A DNA stretch of 64,000 nt, from positions 62,001-126,000 of the forward strand of contig NZ_JAIPUT010000006.1 in assembly GCF_020055635.1 (NCBI RefSeq), read 5' to 3'. A model generated the notes under the pieces. It was given only the letters and a program-made list of their open reading frames with translations. It had not been told where the DNA came from and made no database searches. Positions within the stretch are counted from its first letter, which is position 1. Each line of letters opens with the position of its first letter. The translations under genes were made by a program, and so were the position numbers. The DNA is from Marivita sp. (GTDB taxonomy: Bacteria; Pseudomonadota; Alphaproteobacteria; Rhodobacterales; Rhodobacteraceae). Positions 1-9,508 of the stretch are shown here, in pieces.

Positions 1-426
1 TATGGCGACGACCTTGCCGACAAGTCCTACCGCGAGGCACAGGGCCTGATGCAATCCTATCCGGATCTCGACGCGATCATCGCGCCCACGTCCGTGGGCA
101 TCGTCGCGGCGGCGCGGGCGGTCGAGGATGCGGGCAAGATCGGTGAGGTCAACGTGACCGGGCTTGGTCTGCCGTCCGAGATGGCAGGCGCCATCGAATC
201 CGGTGCCTCCAAGTCCTTCGCGATCTGGAATCCGATCGACCTTGGCTATTCGGCAGCATATCTCGCGCATCAGCTGGCGACCGACCAGGCCGAGGCCGGT
301 CCGGGCGCAACCATCCCGATGGGCCGCATGGGATCGCTGACGCTGGACGAAAACAGCGAAGGCGCGATGGCGGACCCCTTTGTCTATGACGCGTCCAACA
401 TCGACGACTTCAAGGACATCTTCTGA
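1..426 (+). CDS. rhaS: Rhamnose-type ABC transporter substrate-binding protein, C-terminal part (5' end outside window)
   Basis: The frame is open from the first base, so this is the last ~141 codons of a gene that begins upstream. The product matches the C-terminal lobe of periplasmic type-1 sugar-binding proteins of the RhaS/RbsB class: a DAIIAPT segment, an AVEDAGK helix, GLPSEM, and the late FAIWNP segment typical of rhamnose-type binders. It would bind sugar in the periplasm and deliver it to the RhaPQ permease. It is first in the operon, 71 bases ahead of the ATPase gene, and a hairpin lies in that gap. The rhamnose assignment rests mainly on the downstream mutarotase and kinase; an AI-2 (LsrB-like) binder is the main alternative. 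Confidence 0.85.
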   Translation, partial: YGDDLADKSYREAQGLMQSYPDLDAIIAPTSVGIVAAARAVEDAGKIGEVNVTGLGLPSEMAGAIESGASKSFAIWNPIDLGYSAAYLAHQLATDQAEAGPGATIPMGRMGSLTLDENSEGAMADPFVYDASNIDDFKDIF

Positions 427-440
427 TCTTCCATCTGCTT

Positions 441-473
441 CCGGTCCCGACGCGATCTCCGCGCTGGGGCCGG
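441..473 (+). terminator. Intercistronic hairpin between binding-protein and ATPase genes
   Basis: CCGGTCCC at 441-448 pairs with GGGGCCGG at 466-473 (eight pairs, one G-T wobble), and a shorter GCG/CGC pair sits in the loop. No strong T-run follows. Such stems after binding-protein genes often act as partial terminators or 3' stabilisers that keep the binder more abundant than the membrane parts. That role is inferred here. Confidence 0.45.
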
Positions 474-497
474 CATTTCCAGACCACCGAGGTCACA

Positions 498-2036
498 ATG
501 CAGGCTCCCGTGCGCCCCGAAGACATCGACACCGCGACACAGGTCCCCGTCCTGAACCTGAACGGGATCACCAAGACCTTTCCGGGGGTGCGGGCGCTGT
601 CAGAGGTGTCCCTTGCCTTGTATCCGGGACAGGTCACCGCGCTTGTCGGTGAAAACGGCGCCGGCAAATCCACCATCGTGAAAGTGCTGACCGGCATCTA
701 TCAACCCGATGGCGGCGTCCTCGAGCTTGACGGAAAGCCCACGTCCTTTGCGACGGCACAAGAGGCCACCCGGGCGGGCATCACCGCGATTCATCAGGAA
801 ACGGTGCTGTTCGACGAACTGACGGTGGCCGAGAACATCTTCATCGGCCACACCCCCCGCACCCGCTGGGGGCTGATCGACTGGCCCGAGATCGAGATGC
901 GCGCGCGCGATATCCTGGCCCGGATCGGGGCCGATCTTGATCCGCGCGCGCCGTTGCGCAATCTCGGCATTGCCTCCAAGCATCTCGTGGCCATCGCCCG
1001 CGCATTGTCCGTCGATGCGCGCGTCGTGATCATGGACGAACCGACCGCTGCGCTCTCGCACAAGGAAATCGAGGAATTGTACGAGTTGGTCGAACGGCTC
1101 AAATCCGAGGGCCGCGCGATCCTTTTCATCAGCCACAAGTTCGACGAGATCTTCCGCATCGCCGACCGCTACACCGTGTTCCGCGACGGAGAGCATGTCG
1201 GGTCCGGCCTGATTTCCGACGTCACCGAGGACGCGCTCGTGCGGATGATGGTCGGCCGTTCCGTCGATCAGATCTTTCCGGCCCGCGACAAGACTCCGGG
1301 CAAGAAAGTGCTGGAGGTCGACAGCCTGTCACATCCCACCGAATTCGACGACATTTCCTTCACGCTGCGCAAAGGTGAAATCCTGGGCTTCTACGGCCTC
1401 GTCGGCTCGGGTCGGTCCGAGGTGATGCAGGCCATCTTCGGGATCACGTCGCCGTCGCGCGGAACGGTGCAGATCGACGGACGGCGCGTGACGCTCAGGT
1501 CTCCGGCCGACGCGGTGGCCAATGGCATCGTCTACGTGCCCGAGGATCGGGGCAAGCAGGGCGCGGTCATCGGGTTGCCGATTTTTCAGAACGTGACGCT
1601 CGCCTCGCTGAACCAGACATCGCGCAACGGGTTCACCCGGCTTGCGCAGGAATTCGATCTTGCCCGCGAATACACCGAACGCCTCGACCTTCGCGCGGCA
1701 TCGCTGGATCAGGACGTCGGCAACCTGTCGGGGGGCAACCAGCAGAAGGTGGTGATCGCCAAGTGGCTTGCCACGAAACCACGGGTGATCATTCTGGACG
1801 AGCCGACCAAGGGGATCGACATCGGCTCCAAGGCCGCCGTGCATGCCTTCATGGCGGAACTCGCGGCGCAAGGGCTGGCGGTGATCATGGTCAGCTCGGA
1901 AATTCCAGAGGTTCTGGGCATGTCCGACCGCGTCATGGTGATGCGCGAAGGCCTGCTTGCCGCCGAACTGAGCGGCGCGGACCTGACGCCCGAAACGCTG
2001 GTCCGATATGCCGCTGACATCAAAGGTGCCGCATGA
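498..2036 (+). CDS. rhaT: Rhamnose-type ABC transporter, duplicated ATP-binding subunit
   Basis: The 512-residue length is typical of CUT2 sugar importers (RbsA/RhaT class), in which one polypeptide carries two ATPase domains. The first domain has Walker A GENGAGKST at residues 51-59 and a Walker B segment ending MDEPTAAL. The second has a degenerate P-loop (GLVGSGRSE), LSGGNQQK at about 410-417, and ILDEPTKGID. Divergence of the second P-loop is usual for the family. It would power sugar uptake at the inner membrane. The start follows GAGG at a good distance, and the 3' end overlaps the permease start by four bases (ATGA). Confidence 0.92.
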   Translation: MQAPVRPEDIDTATQVPVLNLNGITKTFPGVRALSEVSLALYPGQVTALVGENGAGKSTIVKVLTGIYQPDGGVLELDGKPTSFATAQEATRAGITAIHQETVLFDELTVAENIFIGHTPRTRWGLIDWPEIEMRARDILARIGADLDPRAPLRNLGIASKHLVAIARALSVDARVVIMDEPTAALSHKEIEELYELVERLKSEGRAILFISHKFDEIFRIADRYTVFRDGEHVGSGLISDVTEDALVRMMVGRSVDQIFPARDKTPGKKVLEVDSLSHPTEFDDISFTLRKGEILGFYGLVGSGRSEVMQAIFGITSPSRGTVQIDGRRVTLRSPADAVANGIVYVPEDRGKQGAVIGLPIFQNVTLASLNQTSRNGFTRLAQEFDLAREYTERLDLRAASLDQDVGNLSGGNQQKVVIAKWLATKPRVIILDEPTKGIDIGSKAAVHAFMAELAAQGLAVIMVSSEIPEVLGMSDRVMVMREGLLAAELSGADLTPETLVRYAADIKGAA

Positions 2037-3013
2037 TGCATGCCCTGAAATCCCGCGAAGCCATCCTGCTTGGCGCCATCCTCGTCCTGCTGGCGATGAT
2101 CGCCTGGCGCTTTCCGTCCTTCGTGTCGCCGGGCAACCTGTCGAACGTGTTCAACGACACCGCGCCGCTCATCATCCTGGCGCTGGGTCAGACGCTGGTC
2201 ATCTTGACCCGTTGCATCGACCTCTCGGTCGCCGCCAACCTGGCGCTGACCGGCATGGTGGTTGCCATGCTCAACACCGCGATGCCCGGCCTGCCGATCG
2301 CGGTGATCCTCGTCATCTCGCTGGCGCTCGGAGCCTTCATGGGCGCAATCAACGGCCTGCTGGTCTGGAAGCTGGCGATCCCGCCGATTGTCGTGACCCT
2401 TGGCACGATGACGATCTTTCGCGGGCTGATCTTCGTGATCTCGGACGGCTCATGGGTAAACGCACATGAAATGTCCGACGCCTTCACCGGCTTTCCAAGG
2501 CTGCAATTCCTTGGCCTTCCGATGCTAAGCTGGATCGCCATATGCTGCGCGCTGCTGTGTCTCGTGATGGTGTCGAGAACGCCGTTGGGACGCGCATTCT
2601 ATGCCGTGGGCGGCAACCCGAACGCCGCGGTCTATGCCGGCATTGATGTTGGCCGGACACAGTTTGCGGCCTTCGTGCTGTCCGGGACACTCGCCGGGCT
2701 GACGGGCTATCTCTGGGTGGCGCGCTATTCGGTGGCCTATGTCGACATCGCCGGAGGTTTCGAGCTCGAGGTGGTGGCGGCCTGCGTGATCGGCGGCATC
2801 TCGATTGCCGGAGGGGCCGGAACCATTGTCGGCGCCATCCTGGGGGCCCTGTTTCTCGGCATCGTCAAGAACGCGCTGCCGGTCGTGAACATCTCGCCCT
2901 TCTGGCAACTCGCCATCTCGGGCAGCGCCATCATCATCGCGGTCGCGTTCAACGCCCAGACCCGTCGCAAACCCGGGCGCATCATCCTGCGCCGTGCGGA
3001 GGCCACGTCATGA
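2033..3013 (+). CDS. rhaP: Rhamnose-type ABC transporter permease
   Basis: This 326-residue polytopic protein of the BPD_transp_2 (RbsC-like) family has about eight to ten hydrophobic segments. Family landmarks include [16 protein letters not shown] near residue 55, [11 protein letters not shown] near 120, and a late cytoplasmic loop [15 protein letters not shown] that contacts the ATPase. It starts inside the stop of the ATPase gene and overlaps the second permease by four bases, so the three subunits are translationally coupled. An ATG one codon downstream (2036) is equally possible as the start. Confidence 0.9.
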   Translation: MMHALKSREAILLGAILVLLAMIAWRFPSFVSPGNLSNVFNDTAPLIILALGQTLVILTRCIDLSVAANLALTGMVVAMLNTAMPGLPIAVILVISLALGAFMGAINGLLVWKLAIPPIVVTLGTMTIFRGLIFVISDGSWVNAHEMSDAFTGFPRLQFLGLPMLSWIAICCALLCLVMVSRTPLGRAFYAVGGNPNAAVYAGIDVGRTQFAAFVLSGTLAGLTGYLWVARYSVAYVDIAGGFELEVVAACVIGGISIAGGAGTIVGAILGALFLGIVKNALPVVNISPFWQLAISGSAIIIAVAFNAQTRRKPGRIILRRAEATS

Positions 3014-3996
3014 GCGATCTGTCCACCCGACACATCCCCGACCGGCTGGAAAGCCCGGCAAGGCGGCTCCTGAAAAGTTGGGAGGTCCTGCTTCTGGCGG
3101 TCGCGGTGTCGATCTTCATCGCCAACAGTTTCGCCTCGCCCTATTTCCTCAACGCCTGGAACCTGAGCGACGCGACCTTCAACTTCACCGAAAAGGCGAT
3201 GATCGCCTTCGCGATGGCGCTTCTCATCATCTCCGGGGAAATCGACCTTTCGGTCGCTTCCATCATCGCGCTTGCCTCGACCGCGATGGGAGCCGCGGCG
3301 CAGTTCGACGTGTCTGCCGCCACGCTGGTCCTGATCGGCCTCGGCACCGGGGTCATCTGCGGAGCATTCAACGGATTTCTGGTCACCGGGCTTGGCCTGC
3401 CCTCCATCGTCGTGACAATCGGCACCATGAGCCTGTTTCGCGGGATTTCCTATATCGTGCTCGGCGATCAAGCCTATCGCGGCTATCCGGCCGAGTTCGC
3501 CTTCTTCGGCCAAGGCTACGTATTCTGGGTGATCTCGTTCGAGCTTGTGCTCTTCGCGGCTCTCGCCGTGATCTACGGCATCCTTCTGCACAAGACGGAT
3601 TTCGGGCGTGCGGTCTATGCCATCGGCAACAATCCCACGGGGGCGCTGTTCTCCGGGATCAAGGTCGCCCGGGTCAAGTTCATCCTGTTCGTCCTGACCG
3701 GTCTGATGTCCGGCGTCGCGGCGATCTGCCTGACCTCGCGGCTTGGCTCCACGCGCCCCTCGATCGCCTTCGCATGGGAACTCGAGGTGGTGACGATGGT
3801 GGTCCTGGGCGGCGTCAGCATCCTGGGCGGATCGGGCACCATTCCGGGCGTGGTCATCGCCGCGTTCGTGATGGGACTGGTGACCTTCGGGCTTGGCCTT
3901 CTGAACGTGCCGGGTATCGTGATGTCGATCTTTATCGGCGCGCTGCTGATCGGTGTGATTGCCCTGCCGCGGCTTGTCGACATGGCGAGGCGGTAA
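3010..3996 (+). CDS. rhaQ: Rhamnose-type ABC transporter permease, second subunit
   Basis: A 328-residue paralogue of the preceding permease, with the same landmarks: [11 protein letters not shown] near residue 80, [11 protein letters not shown] near 140, and [15 protein letters not shown] near 275. A heterodimeric permease with two distinct RbsC-like subunits is the arrangement known for RhaPQ and LsrCD. The start overlaps rhaP (ATGA). The stop TAA shares its last A with the ATG of the mutarotase gene. This tight packing argues for a single transcript. Confidence 0.9.
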   Translation: MSDLSTRHIPDRLESPARRLLKSWEVLLLAVAVSIFIANSFASPYFLNAWNLSDATFNFTEKAMIAFAMALLIISGEIDLSVASIIALASTAMGAAAQFDVSAATLVLIGLGTGVICGAFNGFLVTGLGLPSIVVTIGTMSLFRGISYIVLGDQAYRGYPAEFAFFGQGYVFWVISFELVLFAALAVIYGILLHKTDFGRAVYAIGNNPTGALFSGIKVARVKFILFVLTGLMSGVAAICLTSRLGSTRPSIAFAWELEVVTMVVLGGVSILGGSGTIPGVVIAAFVMGLVTFGLGLLNVPGIVMSIFIGALLIGVIALPRLVDMARR

Positions 3997-4310
3997 TGGA
4001 GAAATACGCCTTCAAGATGCGGCTCAAGCCGGGCTGCGAGGAGGAATACAAGCGCCGCCATGACGCGATCTGGCCGGATCTCGTGACCCTCCTTTGCAAC
4101 GCCGGAATCTCCGACTATTCGATCCATCTCGATCGCGAGACAAACATCCTTTTTGCCGTGCTCTGGCGCACCAGTGACCACGGGATGGACGACCTGCCCG
4201 CAACCGAAATCATGCAGCGTTGGTGGGCACATATGGCCGACATCATGGAGACCCAACCAGATAACGAACCGGTTGCGGTACCGTTGGACACGGTCTTTCA
4301 CATGCCATGA
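3996..4310 (+). CDS. rhaM: L-rhamnose mutarotase
   Basis: A 104-residue protein of the RhaM/RhaU family, which interconverts alpha and beta anomers of L-rhamnose. Conserved features are visible: MRLKPG at the start, RRHDAIWPD with the family histidine, an ISDYSIHLD strand, and [11 protein letters not shown] near residue 75. The length matches the family (about 104). The start codon overlaps the rhaQ stop (TAATG), and the stop overlaps the kinase start (ATGA). This gene is the most specific indicator that the transporter and kinase act on L-rhamnose or a close 6-deoxy sugar. In Rhizobium the homologue is called rhaU. Confidence 0.92.
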   Translation: MEKYAFKMRLKPGCEEEYKRRHDAIWPDLVTLLCNAGISDYSIHLDRETNILFAVLWRTSDHGMDDLPATEIMQRWWAHMADIMETQPDNEPVAVPLDTVFHMP

Positions 4311-5689
4311 TCAACCATGTGGCGGTCATCGACATCGGCAAGACCAATGCGAAACTCGCGCTGGTCGATACCGCATCGCTCAGCGAAATCGACGTGCGCA
4401 CGCGCCCGAACAGCGTTCTTGCAGGCCCGCCCTATCCCCGGTTCGACATCGACGGGATCTGGGACTTCGTGCTGGACGCGTTGGCGGTCTTGCACGCCGC
4501 CCACCGGATCGACGCCATCAGCGTGACCGCCCACGGGGCCTCCATCGCCCTGCTCGACAACACCGGCCTGCTGGCCTGTCCTCTGCTCGACTATGAACAT
4601 GACGGGCCGGACGACCTGAAGGAGGCATATGATCGCATCCGTCCTCCCTTCGACGAAACCGGCTCGCCGCGGCTTGCCATGGGCCTGAATGTCGGGGCGC
4701 AGCTGTTCTGGCTCTTGAAGACGCAAGAGGGGCTTGCCGACCGGGTCGAGACCATTGTCACCTATCCCCAGTTCTGGTCAGGCCGTCTGACCGGCATCCA
4801 CCGGGCCGAGTTTACCTCGCTTGGCTGCCACACCGACATCTGGTCGCCGCGCGACAAGGACTTCAGCGCGCTGGTCGACACGCTTGGCCTGCGCGACAAG
4901 ATGGCCCCGCTGGGGCGCGCGGATGAATGTCTCGGCACCCTCCTTCCCGAGATCGCCAGGCGCACCGGCCTGCCCGCCGAGACACCGGTGTTCAGCGGCA
5001 TCCACGATTCGAACGCCTCGCTCCTGCCGCATCTCCTGTCCCACGACGCACCGTTTTCGGTCGTTTCGACCGGCACCTGGGTGATCTCGATGGCCATCGG
5101 CGGACGGCTCGAAGGGCTCGATCCGGCGCGGGACACGTTGGTCAACGTGAATGCAAACGGCCATCCGACGCCGTCGGCGCGTTTCATGGGCGGGCGCGAA
5201 TTCGAGCGGATGACGCCCGGCGATGTGGCCCCGAATGACGCCGATGTCCGCAATGTGCTTGACCGGCGCTGGTTCCTGCTGCCGGCGGTCGAGCCCGGAA
5301 CCGGACCCTTTGCCGGACGCATGGGTGGCTGGACCGTGCCAGGAATGTCCGTTCCGGAACGCTCCGCCGCCCTCGCCTTCTATCTCGCGTTGATGACCGC
5401 CGAATGCCTGGCGCTTGTCGGTGCCGACGGAGAAATCATCGTCGAAGGCCCTTTCGCCAGAAATCCGCTATATCTCGACATGCTTGCGGCGGCGACGACC
5501 CGGCCTGTCCTGGTCACGGGAACCGCCACCGGAACCAGCATTGGCGCTGCCCTCCTGGCGACCCCCAAGGGCGCGACACCCCTGGCGCGGCCGCATGTCG
5601 TCGCGACGGACATGGCGGGGAAAATGCGCGGATATGCCAGCGCCTGGCGACAAGCAGTCGATCAGAGCGCCCAGCCGATAGACGGGTGA
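4307..5689 (+). CDS. rhaK: FGGY-family carbohydrate kinase, probable rhamnulose/rhamnose kinase
   Basis: A 460-residue cytoplasmic sugar kinase. The N-terminal phosphate loop [16 protein letters not shown] is intact. A middle [13 protein letters not shown] segment and a C-terminal [17 protein letters not shown] / [10 protein letters not shown] region fit the FGGY fold. It follows rhaM with a four-base overlap, as in the Rhizobium rhaRSTPQUK operon, where RhaK is also required for transporter activity (established for R. leguminosarum). Rhamnulokinase (RhaB) is the functional equivalent in enterics. No rhamnose isomerase or aldolase gene lies inside the window, so the rest of the pathway must be elsewhere. 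Confidence 0.87.
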   Translation: MINHVAVIDIGKTNAKLALVDTASLSEIDVRTRPNSVLAGPPYPRFDIDGIWDFVLDALAVLHAAHRIDAISVTAHGASIALLDNTGLLACPLLDYEHDGPDDLKEAYDRIRPPFDETGSPRLAMGLNVGAQLFWLLKTQEGLADRVETIVTYPQFWSGRLTGIHRAEFTSLGCHTDIWSPRDKDFSALVDTLGLRDKMAPLGRADECLGTLLPEIARRTGLPAETPVFSGIHDSNASLLPHLLSHDAPFSVVSTGTWVISMAIGGRLEGLDPARDTLVNVNANGHPTPSARFMGGREFERMTPGDVAPNDADVRNVLDRRWFLLPAVEPGTGPFAGRMGGWTVPGMSVPERSAALAFYLALMTAECLALVGADGEIIVEGPFARNPLYLDMLAAATTRPVLVTGTATGTSIGAALLATPKGATPLARPHVVATDMAGKMRGYASAWRQAVDQSAQPIDG

Positions 5690-5690
5690 T

Positions 5691-5711
5691 CGCAGCCCGC
5701 CTGCGTCTTTC
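5691..5711 (+). terminator. Possible weak terminator after the rha operon
   Basis: CGCAG at 5691-5695 pairs with CTGCG at 5701-5705 around a five-base loop, followed by TCTTTCT. It lies in the 31-base gap between the convergent rhaK and paaE genes, where a terminator is expected. The stem is short, so strength is uncertain. Confidence 0.4.
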
Positions 5712-5720
5712 TGCCATGTC

Positions 5721-6785
5721 CTACTGGTCGTAATCCACCACGATCCGATCCGTGACCGGGTAGGACTGGCAGGACAGGATATAACCCGCGGCAACCTCGT
5801 AATCCTCAAGCGCATGGTTGGCCACCATGTCGACCTCGCCCTCCAGTAGCTTGCACTTGCAGGTCGAGCAGACCCCGGCGCGGCAGGCGTGAGGCGCATC
5901 CAGCGCGTTGTCGAGCGCGGCTTCCAGCACCGTCATGTCGCGCGCCATGTCAAAGCTCCGCGCCATGCCGTCCAGCGTGACCGTGGCCTTGATCGCCGTT
6001 CCCGTCCCCGGTTCGGCGGCTTTCCTGCGCCGCTGCACCCGCCCGGTCTGGGCGCTGGCGAAAAGCTCGAACTTGATCTGTTCCCGTGTCAGCCCGTGAT
6101 CCTGCAACGCCTGTGAGATGGCCAGCATCATCGGCTCCGGTCCGCAGATGAAAGCGGTGTCGACGGTTTCGATGTCGATCCAGTGGGCGAAAAGCGCCGC
6201 GCATTTGTCGCCATCGACGCGGCCCTGAAACAGGTCGATCTCCTGCGCGTCGGTTTCGAGGATGTGCAGGATCGACAACCGCCCCATGTGGAGGTTCTTG
6301 AGATCCTCCAGGTCCTCGCGGAACATGATCGTGTTGACGCCGCGGTTGGCATAGACAAGCGTCACCTGCGACAACGGTTCGGCGGCAAGCACGGTCTTGA
6401 GGATCGACAGTACCGGCGTGATCCCTGACCCGCCTGCGAAGGCAAGGTAGGTCTTGGCCTTGTCCGGTTCGACCGGGGTGTGGAACGCCCCCATCGGTTC
6501 CATCGCATCGATCACCATGCCGGGTTTCAGGTCTTCGTTCGCCCAGATGGAGAAGGCGCCATCCGCGACTTTCTTGATGCCGACGCGCAGCATGCCATCC
6601 TGCACGCCTGAACAGATCGAATAGGAACGGCGCAGTTCAACCCCGTCGAAATCGCGCTTGAACGTCAGGTACTGGCCCTGGGTAAAGCTGAAATCACCAC
6701 CATCACGGGCTTCCAGCGTGACCGCCACGGCGTCGCGGGTGGTTTTTTGAACGTCGGTGACGGTCAGGGGATAGAAACGCGCCAT
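5721..6785 (-). CDS. paaE: Phenylacetyl-CoA epoxidase, reductase subunit PaaE
   Basis: A 354-residue flavin and iron-sulfur reductase that passes NADPH electrons to the diiron subunit of the ring-1,2-epoxidase. An FAD-binding half (LRRSYSICSG) comes first, then an NAD(P) half (FAGGSGITPVLSILK), then a plant-type 2Fe-2S ferredoxin domain with the cysteine pattern CRAGVCSTCKC and a final SCQSYP. It is the last gene of paaABCDE, 15 bases after paaD. Family length is about 356. Confidence 0.95.
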   Translation of the reverse strand: MARFYPLTVTDVQKTTRDAVAVTLEARDGGDFSFTQGQYLTFKRDFDGVELRRSYSICSGVQDGMLRVGIKKVADGAFSIWANEDLKPGMVIDAMEPMGAFHTPVEPDKAKTYLAFAGGSGITPVLSILKTVLAAEPLSQVTLVYANRGVNTIMFREDLEDLKNLHMGRLSILHILETDAQEIDLFQGRVDGDKCAALFAHWIDIETVDTAFICGPEPMMLAISQALQDHGLTREQIKFELFASAQTGRVQRRRKAAEPGTGTAIKATVTLDGMARSFDMARDMTVLEAALDNALDAPHACRAGVCSTCKCKLLEGEVDMVANHALEDYEVAAGYILSCQSYPVTDRIVVDYDQ

Positions 6786-6800
6786 GTCAGGGCCCTGGGA

Positions 6801-7259
6801 TCAGATGCATTTGAAATAGTCGAAGGGTTCGAGACAGTCGTCGCAGCGCCAGTGCGCCTTGCAGGGGGTCGATCCGAACTGGCTCACGCGGGTGACATTC
6901 GCGCTGCCGCATTGCGGGCAGGCCTCGGGGCCGCCTGCCGGGGAAGGCGGCGCGATGCCGTATTCGCGCAGCTTGGCCCGGCCCTTGGCGGACAGCCAAT
7001 CGGTTGTCCAGGGTGGCGCGATCCGGGTCCGGATCCGTACGTTTCGGACGCCCCGACCGTACAACGCGGTTTCGATGTCCATCGCGATGACCGATGTCGC
7101 CGGGCAGCCGGAATAGGTGGGCGTCACCGCCACGTCGAGCGTGTCGCCATCCCATGCCACGTCGCGCACGATCCCCAGGTCGACAACCGAGATCACCGGG
7201 ATCTCGGGGTCAGGCACGTCTTCGAGCCAGCGCCAGACGGTGGGCAGATCGGGCGTCAT
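6801..7259 (-). CDS. paaD: Phenylacetate degradation protein PaaD (iron-sulfur assembly-like, DUF59 family)
   Basis: A 152-residue protein with an N-terminal MIP18/DUF59-type domain (DVPDPEIPVISVVDLGIV) and a C-terminal four-cysteine cluster (CPQCG ... CDDC) typical of PaaD. It is required in vivo for epoxidase activity, probably in maturation of the metal centres, but is not a structural subunit. The start lies one base after the paaC stop. GDTLDVAVTPTYSGCPAT contains the conserved cysteine of the DUF59 core. Confidence 0.93.
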   Translation of the reverse strand: MTPDLPTVWRWLEDVPDPEIPVISVVDLGIVRDVAWDGDTLDVAVTPTYSGCPATSVIAMDIETALYGRGVRNVRIRTRIAPPWTTDWLSAKGRAKLREYGIAPPSPAGGPEACPQCGSANVTRVSQFGSTPCKAHWRCDDCLEPFDYFKCI

Positions 7260-7260
7260 G

Positions 7261-8022
7261 TCACCACACCGCGCCGGGATAGGCCCGTTGCAGCCATTGC
7301 ATCTGCGTCAACAGGTGGCCCAGATGCTCGGAATGGCGAAAGCCGGTCTTTCCGCCCGTCTGGGCATAGCTGCTGTCCGGCCTGGCCAGGGTCGCGTCCT
7401 TCAGCACCCTGTCGACCCGGCTGTCGAACCGCGCACGCAAGAGGCGAAGATCGGGCGCGACGCCGGCTTCGAACATCGCCGCGTCAATGTCGTCCGGCGT
7501 GAACATCTCGCCCACGTATGGCCAGAGCAGGTCGAGCGCCGCCTGCATCCGGGCGTGGCTTTCCTCGGTCCCGTCCCCAAGACCGATCACGGTCTCGGAA
7601 GACCGGTCGAAATGATAGGTCACCTCTTTCAGCGCTTTCGCCGCAACGGCGGCGATCCGGTCGTCACCGGCCCCGGCAAGATCGCTCAGAAGCTCGAAAT
7701 GGAAGGCATCGAACAGCATCTGGCGCATCATCGTCTGGCCGAAATTTCCATTCGGTTGCTCGACCAGCAAGACGTTCCGGAAATCCCAGACATCGCGCAA
7801 CATGGCAAGATCATCGGCCGTGCGGCCGTCCGCCTCGACCTCACCCGCGAGGCCAAGCCACATCTGCGTCTGACCGATGAGATCGAGCGCCGTGTTCGCC
7901 AGCGCGATGTCTTCCTCCAGCACCGGCGCGTGACCGCACCATTCGCTGACGCGGTGGCCAAGGATCAGCGTGTTGTCCCCCAACCGCAGGAGGTATTCGA
8001 AAAGCGCGCCCTGCCCGCCCAT
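7261..8022 (-). CDS. paaC: Phenylacetyl-CoA epoxidase, structural subunit PaaC
   Basis: A 253-residue ferritin-like subunit that pairs with PaaA in the epoxidase core. It shows LLRLGDNTLILGHRVSEWCGHAPVLEEDIALAN, a hallmark N-terminus, and VTYHFDRSSETVIGLGDGTEES near residue 130. The open frame continues upstream, but the ATG at 8022 overlaps the paaB stop as ATGA and gives the family length (about 250). That start was chosen. Confidence 0.93.
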   Translation of the reverse strand: MGGQGALFEYLLRLGDNTLILGHRVSEWCGHAPVLEEDIALANTALDLIGQTQMWLGLAGEVEADGRTADDLAMLRDVWDFRNVLLVEQPNGNFGQTMMRQMLFDAFHFELLSDLAGAGDDRIAAVAAKALKEVTYHFDRSSETVIGLGDGTEESHARMQAALDLLWPYVGEMFTPDDIDAAMFEAGVAPDLRLLRARFDSRVDRVLKDATLARPDSSYAQTGGKTGFRHSEHLGHLLTQMQWLQRAYPGAVW

Positions 8023-8306
8023 CACATGTGTCCGGCTTCGTCGGGTATGTCGAAAAAGGTGGGGTGACGGTACACCTTGCTTTCCGAGGGCTCGTACATC
8101 GGGCCCTTGGCCGATGGCGCCGAGGCGGTGATGTGCTGTGCCTCGACCACCCAGATCGACACCCCTTCGTTGCGGCGCGTATAGACATCGCGGGCGTTCT
8201 TGAGCGCCAGTTCCGCATCCGGCGCATGCAGGCTGCCGACATGACGGTGGTTCAACCCGTGCTGTCCGCGGATGAAGACCTCCCAGAGGGGCCATTCGTT
8301 TTTCAT
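8022..8306 (-). CDS. paaB: Phenylacetyl-CoA epoxidase subunit PaaB
   Basis: A 94-residue protein, the usual size of PaaB, beginning MKNEWPLWEVFIRGQHGLNH, close to the family consensus (WPLWEVFIR, HVGSLHA, ALKNARDVYTRR). PaaB bridges PaaAC heterodimers in the epoxidase. It sits between paaA and paaC, with a 69-base gap to paaA and a four-base overlap with paaC. Confidence 0.95.
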   Translation of the reverse strand: MKNEWPLWEVFIRGQHGLNHRHVGSLHAPDAELALKNARDVYTRRNEGVSIWVVEAQHITASAPSAKGPMYEPSESKVYRHPTFFDIPDEAGHM

Positions 8307-8375
8307 GTCACGTCCTCCACCCGCTTATCGAACCTCACGGCTCTTTTCGCGAAAATGCCCGTCCGGGCTGATGCA

Positions 8376-9353
8376 CTATTCCGCCGCCACCCGGGCGGCG
8401 CGTTTCTTGGCGGCATGGGCCATGAGACCGTCGCGCACCCATGCGCCATCGTCCCATGCCTTGTTTCGCGCCGCGAGCCGTTCGGTGTTGCAGGGCCCGT
8501 TGCCCTTGAGCACGTCGAAGAATTCCGACCAGTCGGGCTGCGAAAAATCGTAACCCGCCTTGTTCTCGTTCCAGCGCAGGTCCGCGTCCGGCACGGTGAG
8601 GCCAAGATATTCCGCCTGCGGCACGGTTTGGTCGACGAATTTCTGGCGCAGCTCGTCATTGGTGTTCATCTTGATCTTCCAGGCCATCGACTGCGCCGAA
8701 TGCACGCTGTCCTTGTCGGACGGGCCGAACATCATCAGCGACGGGTACCAGAAGCGGTTGAGCGCATCCTGCGCCATCTTCTTCTGCGCCGGCGTGCCCT
8801 GCGCCATCTTCATCATGATGTGATAGCCCTGCCGCTGGTGGAACGACTCTTCCTTGCAGATGCGGATCATGGCCCGGCTGTATGGCCCGTAGGAGGTGCG
8901 CTGAAGCGGCACCTGGTTCATGATCGCGGCACCATCCACCAGCCAGCCGACCGCACCCATATCGGCCCATGTCAGGGTCGGGTAGTTGAAGATCGAGCTG
9001 TATTTCATGCGGCCATCCAGCAGCATCTCGGTCAGCTCGTCGCGGCTCACGCCCAGCGTTTCGGCAGCGCCGTAAAGGTAAAGGCCATGCCCCGCCTCGT
9101 CCTGCACCTTGGCCAGCAGGATTGCCTTGCGTTCCAGCGTCGGCGCGCGCGTGATCCAGTTGCCTTCGGGAAGCTGGCCGACGATCTCGGAATGGGCGTG
9201 CTGGCCGATCTGGCGGATCAGCGTCTTGCGGTACCCTTCCGGCATCCAGTCCTTGGGTTCGATCTTTTCGCCCGCGTCGATGCGGGCCTGAAACGCGGCC
9301 AGCTTTTCCGGATCGTCCGCAGTCGCTTCGGATTTGATCATCTGTGCGTACAT
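8376..9353 (-). CDS. paaA: Phenylacetyl-CoA epoxidase, catalytic diiron subunit PaaA
   Basis: A 325-residue ferritin-like monooxygenase that forms the ring-1,2-epoxide of phenylacetyl-CoA. Paired EXXH-type diiron motifs are visible: [17 protein letters not shown] in the first half and [12 protein letters not shown] in the second. [15 protein letters not shown] is also conserved. The open frame extends to 9431, but ATG 9353 ([10 protein letters not shown]) gives the expected N-terminus and length. The promoter region of the operon lies just upstream. Confidence 0.94.
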   Translation of the reverse strand: MYAQMIKSEATADDPEKLAAFQARIDAGEKIEPKDWMPEGYRKTLIRQIGQHAHSEIVGQLPEGNWITRAPTLERKAILLAKVQDEAGHGLYLYGAAETLGVSRDELTEMLLDGRMKYSSIFNYPTLTWADMGAVGWLVDGAAIMNQVPLQRTSYGPYSRAMIRICKEESFHQRQGYHIMMKMAQGTPAQKKMAQDALNRFWYPSLMMFGPSDKDSVHSAQSMAWKIKMNTNDELRQKFVDQTVPQAEYLGLTVPDADLRWNENKAGYDFSQPDWSEFFDVLKGNGPCNTERLAARNKAWDDGAWVRDGLMAHAAKKRAARVAAE

Positions 9354-9508
9354 GATTTCGCCCGCCAATCTGAGGTTTGAAGCCGGCCTTTGTTCAAACC
9401 GACACGACAGAAATAGCTTAACCCGGCGCATCTAGCAAGAATTGCGTTACAGAAGCCGGATCAAATTAACGATATCGTAACATCAGGGATCACGCGCAGG
9501 ATGATGGC
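9354..9508 (-). promoter_or_regulatory. Promoter region of paaABCDE with a candidate operator
   Basis: This 155-base gap separates the paaK stop from the paaA start. It contains a perfect ten-base palindrome, ACGATATCGT, at 9469-9478, and a wider pair GTTAC (9446-9450) / GTAAC (9477-9481). The sequence is AT-richer than the surroundings. A repressor of the PaaX or TetR-type PaaR class is the natural binder, but no published consensus was matched. Confidence 0.4.
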
